Positions 62,212-64,000 of a DNA stretch of 64,000 bases are shown piece after piece. Each line of letters opens with the position of its first letter. Position 1 is the stretch's first letter. Origin of the DNA: Azolla caroliniana (Eukaryota > Polypodiophyta). The translations under genes were made by a program, and so were the position numbers. The stretch spans positions 16,554,001-16,618,000 of the forward strand of contig JBHGNT010000012.1 in NCBI GenBank assembly GCA_043228905.1, read 5' to 3'. The notes beneath the pieces were generated by a model. The model did no database searches, was not told where the DNA came from, and was given only the letters and a program-made list of their open reading frames with translations.

Positions 62212-63975
62212 TTAAGACATGTCTGATGGACTAGAAGAGCATTCTGACGTCTCATCCTCATCATCAGTGGCAATCAAAGCATTATCCTCATCCAATTCCA
62301 ACCCAACATCTTTGTGGTTATGAGAATTGCTTCTGGTTATTCTCTGTATTTCGTTTGACACCATGTTTGGGATTTTCTCCTTTATTATCTTGATAGTTGC
62401 TTGTCTTAGATGACCTGATTTTGTCAATGAGAAGTCATATACTAGTATGTCAACACGGTCTAGTGCGAGAGTAGCCGTGCTCGGTATATTCTTTCTTCTT
62501 CTCTTTCTGCTTGAACATCCGACATCCTTAACCATCTCTAAAGAATACTTTCCTGTAAATGCATCAGTTGAATTTGTCTGATACCAGTGGACTACTATTG
62601 ACTTTGTCTGACTACTTTCTTCATCCCTTACTAATTCAATAATTTTTGCAATCCAAAATGGATGGCCCAAGGTATCGTCCCCTGCTAATGTTGCAACCAA
62701 CATTCCCACTTGTAGTTCTTGCAAATTACCTTGCCATCTTGCCTCAACAGTACGTGACTTTCTTGGTCCCACATAAATATCTCTTTGCAGTGGCCGAACT
62801 AAATCATGAAGCTCCATATTATTCGATTGTTGGTGATGAGTCTGCGATATCGTTGATGTCATCCCAATGTTCCATGTGAATGGGATACGGATTGGCCATA
62901 AACCGGCGATGTAATTATCTAAAATGGTGTGTTGATGGGTGAAGAAAATCTCCCACCATTCAACATCCTCATCACCGGCATACTTCTTAGTCCGATCAAT
63001 ATTATTTTGTTTCTCTGCTAGACATCTCAACCAATATGCCCTTTGTTCATCAATAGTACTATTTGGTGCTACATTTTTACGATCATCATATGGCATTTGT
63101 TGTGCACCATGTAGAGGTTCATCTGGGATATGAAGAAGGAGCCTACAACCTTCTTGGGGCTCCCATTGTGCACTAGATGAGTATTGTTTCGCAAACAACA
63201 CCGTCATCTTGAGGTGGGCCAATCTTTGTTTTATGAGGAAGACATGGTTGAAACTTATATTATTAAGAGGTGCAAGCACCCTACCTTTAGTCCCGTCACT
63301 ATCCATGCAGAAATGTTTAAAGTCGTATACTTCTTCCAAGTGTTGTACTTCAGGCTTTGGTGTATATGCTTCACTAATCAATTTGGATAGCGTGGGAAGT
63401 GTGAAAGCATTACAGTGAGCAAGTTTCTTTGAGAACCTACTGAACATTTGATCTATGTGATCATGGGTATGACCAACCAACAAGAAGTTAACCTTTATCT
63501 TTTTAAATATGCCCCTCTCTACTAGCATGCTTAGATAGCCGAAGACAGTTGAGTTCTTATTCTCTCTTGCTGTGTTGTCTAGTTGCACATATAGAATTGG
63601 CAGGAGTATACCTGACCATGATTGCAATACCCTGTGCATGACAGTGACAGTAAGATTAGGGTCGTTGTGGATATTGGGATAAGTTAAGAACACTTGCAGT
63701 CTTATAGTTTGACAATATGTCAAACAACCCACTAGATGCATTTGCACAAGACACTCATCTCCAATATCCTTGGGGAGTCTTTGAAAATGCGGCAAACAAG
63801 TTTTCTTTTGATCCATGCCGTCAATAATCATGCACATATACTTTTCGGGAGATTGAAACGCTTTTTGTCGGTGATGCATAGCCTTAGTACGTTCCAATGC
63901 CTGACTTTCACGATGTTCTTTTAACAGGTTCTTGTAATTCTTGATCTCTACATCTGATTTTCCACCATTGGCCAT
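62212..63975 (-). CDS. DUF7869-like protein (partial at right edge)
   Basis: 587 codons without a stop from ATG 63975, and the frame stays open to 64000, so the true start lies outside. Motifs: MIIDGMDQKK (residues about 50-58), LYVQLDNTARENKN (about 128-141), FLLVGHTHDHIDQMFSRFSK (about 164-183). These are the signature of the DUF7869 family, with aspartates spaced like an RNase H-fold nuclease. A smaller domain (QVGMLVATLAGDDTLGHPFW..IIELV) near residue 415 looks like a chromatin-reader barrel and is followed by a basic RKRRRK. The C-terminus is acidic/serine-rich. The family is frequent in non-seed plants and some animals, in multicopy, mobile-element-like contexts. Function is not established; a transposase role is my inference. 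Confidence 0.75.
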   Translation of the reverse strand: MANGGKSDVEIKNYKNLLKEHRESQALERTKAMHHRQKAFQSPEKYMCMIIDGMDQKKTCLPHFQRLPKDIGDECLVQMHLVGCLTYCQTIRLQVFLTYPNIHNDPNLTVTVMHRVLQSWSGILLPILYVQLDNTARENKNSTVFGYLSMLVERGIFKKIKVNFLLVGHTHDHIDQMFSRFSKKLAHCNAFTLPTLSKLISEAYTPKPEVQHLEEVYDFKHFCMDSDGTKGRVLAPLNNISFNHVFLIKQRLAHLKMTVLFAKQYSSSAQWEPQEGCRLLLHIPDEPLHGAQQMPYDDRKNVAPNSTIDEQRAYWLRCLAEKQNNIDRTKKYAGDEDVEWWEIFFTHQHTILDNYIAGLWPIRIPFTWNIGMTSTISQTHHQQSNNMELHDLVRPLQRDIYVGPRKSRTVEARWQGNLQELQVGMLVATLAGDDTLGHPFWIAKIIELVRDEESSQTKSIVVHWYQTNSTDAFTGKYSLEMVKDVGCSSRKRRRKNIPSTATLALDRVDILVYDFSLTKSGHLRQATIKIIKEKIPNMVSNEIQRITRSNSHNHKDVGLELDEDNALIATDDEDETSECSSSPSDMS

Positions 63976-64000
63976 ACTTTTTAAACTCGCACATATTGAG

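Overview
This is plant nuclear DNA, most likely from a fern or another non-seed plant. Evidence for this: spliceosomal introns, a long intronless PLS-type PPR gene whose repeats resemble the expanded fern families, a DUF7869-like protein, and a chromodomain Ty3/gypsy element of the Tcn1/Tf1/sushi-like type known from fungi and non-seed plants. At least two thirds of the window is LTR retrotransposon in every state of decay. No prokaryotic operon, rRNA or functional tRNA gene was seen. The lineage is an inference.

Left part (1-6430): three decayed Ty1/copia fragments butted together, two on + and one on -. Then 6431-7979 is a TATA box and the 5' part of a broken host-type gene. The rest of that gene lies about 29 kb away, at 36663-36701 and 37295-40050. 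It encodes a basic/acidic N-terminus, a ParB/Srx-like domain and a beta-class DNA amino-methyltransferase, and has at least four introns. Two retroelement insertions split it, and the reading frame resumes across both once each insert and one duplicated target site are ignored.

Middle (7980-36657): the first insertion is one old Ty3/gypsy chromovirus. Its target site duplication CCCCA lies on both sides of a 28.7 kb span. Its body is cut into at least six collinear pieces by later arrivals: an opposite-strand gypsy integrase piece (8476-9612), a copia/LTR mosaic (10078-13500), a three-LTR element (14227-26372), a copia element (26621-31496, TSD CTTCT) and an opposite-strand copia (31687-34613, TSD CTTCA). 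Inside the three-LTR element sits a young chromovirus (15836-21629, TSD CATAT) with near-identical LTRs, intact gag and pol, a candidate -1 frameshift site and a candidate self-priming primer-binding site. A solo copia LTR (36702-37289) then splits the methyltransferase gene again.

Right part (40051-64000): AT-rich intergenic DNA with tRNA-like and simple repeats; the PPR gene (45287-48301, +); a six-exon gene for an unidentified membrane-anchored, probably organelle-targeted protein (51190-55647, -); tandem repeats; a very old gypsy remnant (about 56180-58260); a copia remnant with a solo LTR inside it (59781-61510); and a long DUF7869-like ORF entering from the right edge (-).

The likely working host genes are the PPR gene and the six-exon gene. 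The young chromovirus looks potentially competent. Almost everything else is dead retroelement or the remains of the interrupted methyltransferase gene. Several different LTRs carry Pol III-like A/B box modules, and recurring palindromes occur in an intron and in an element interior.
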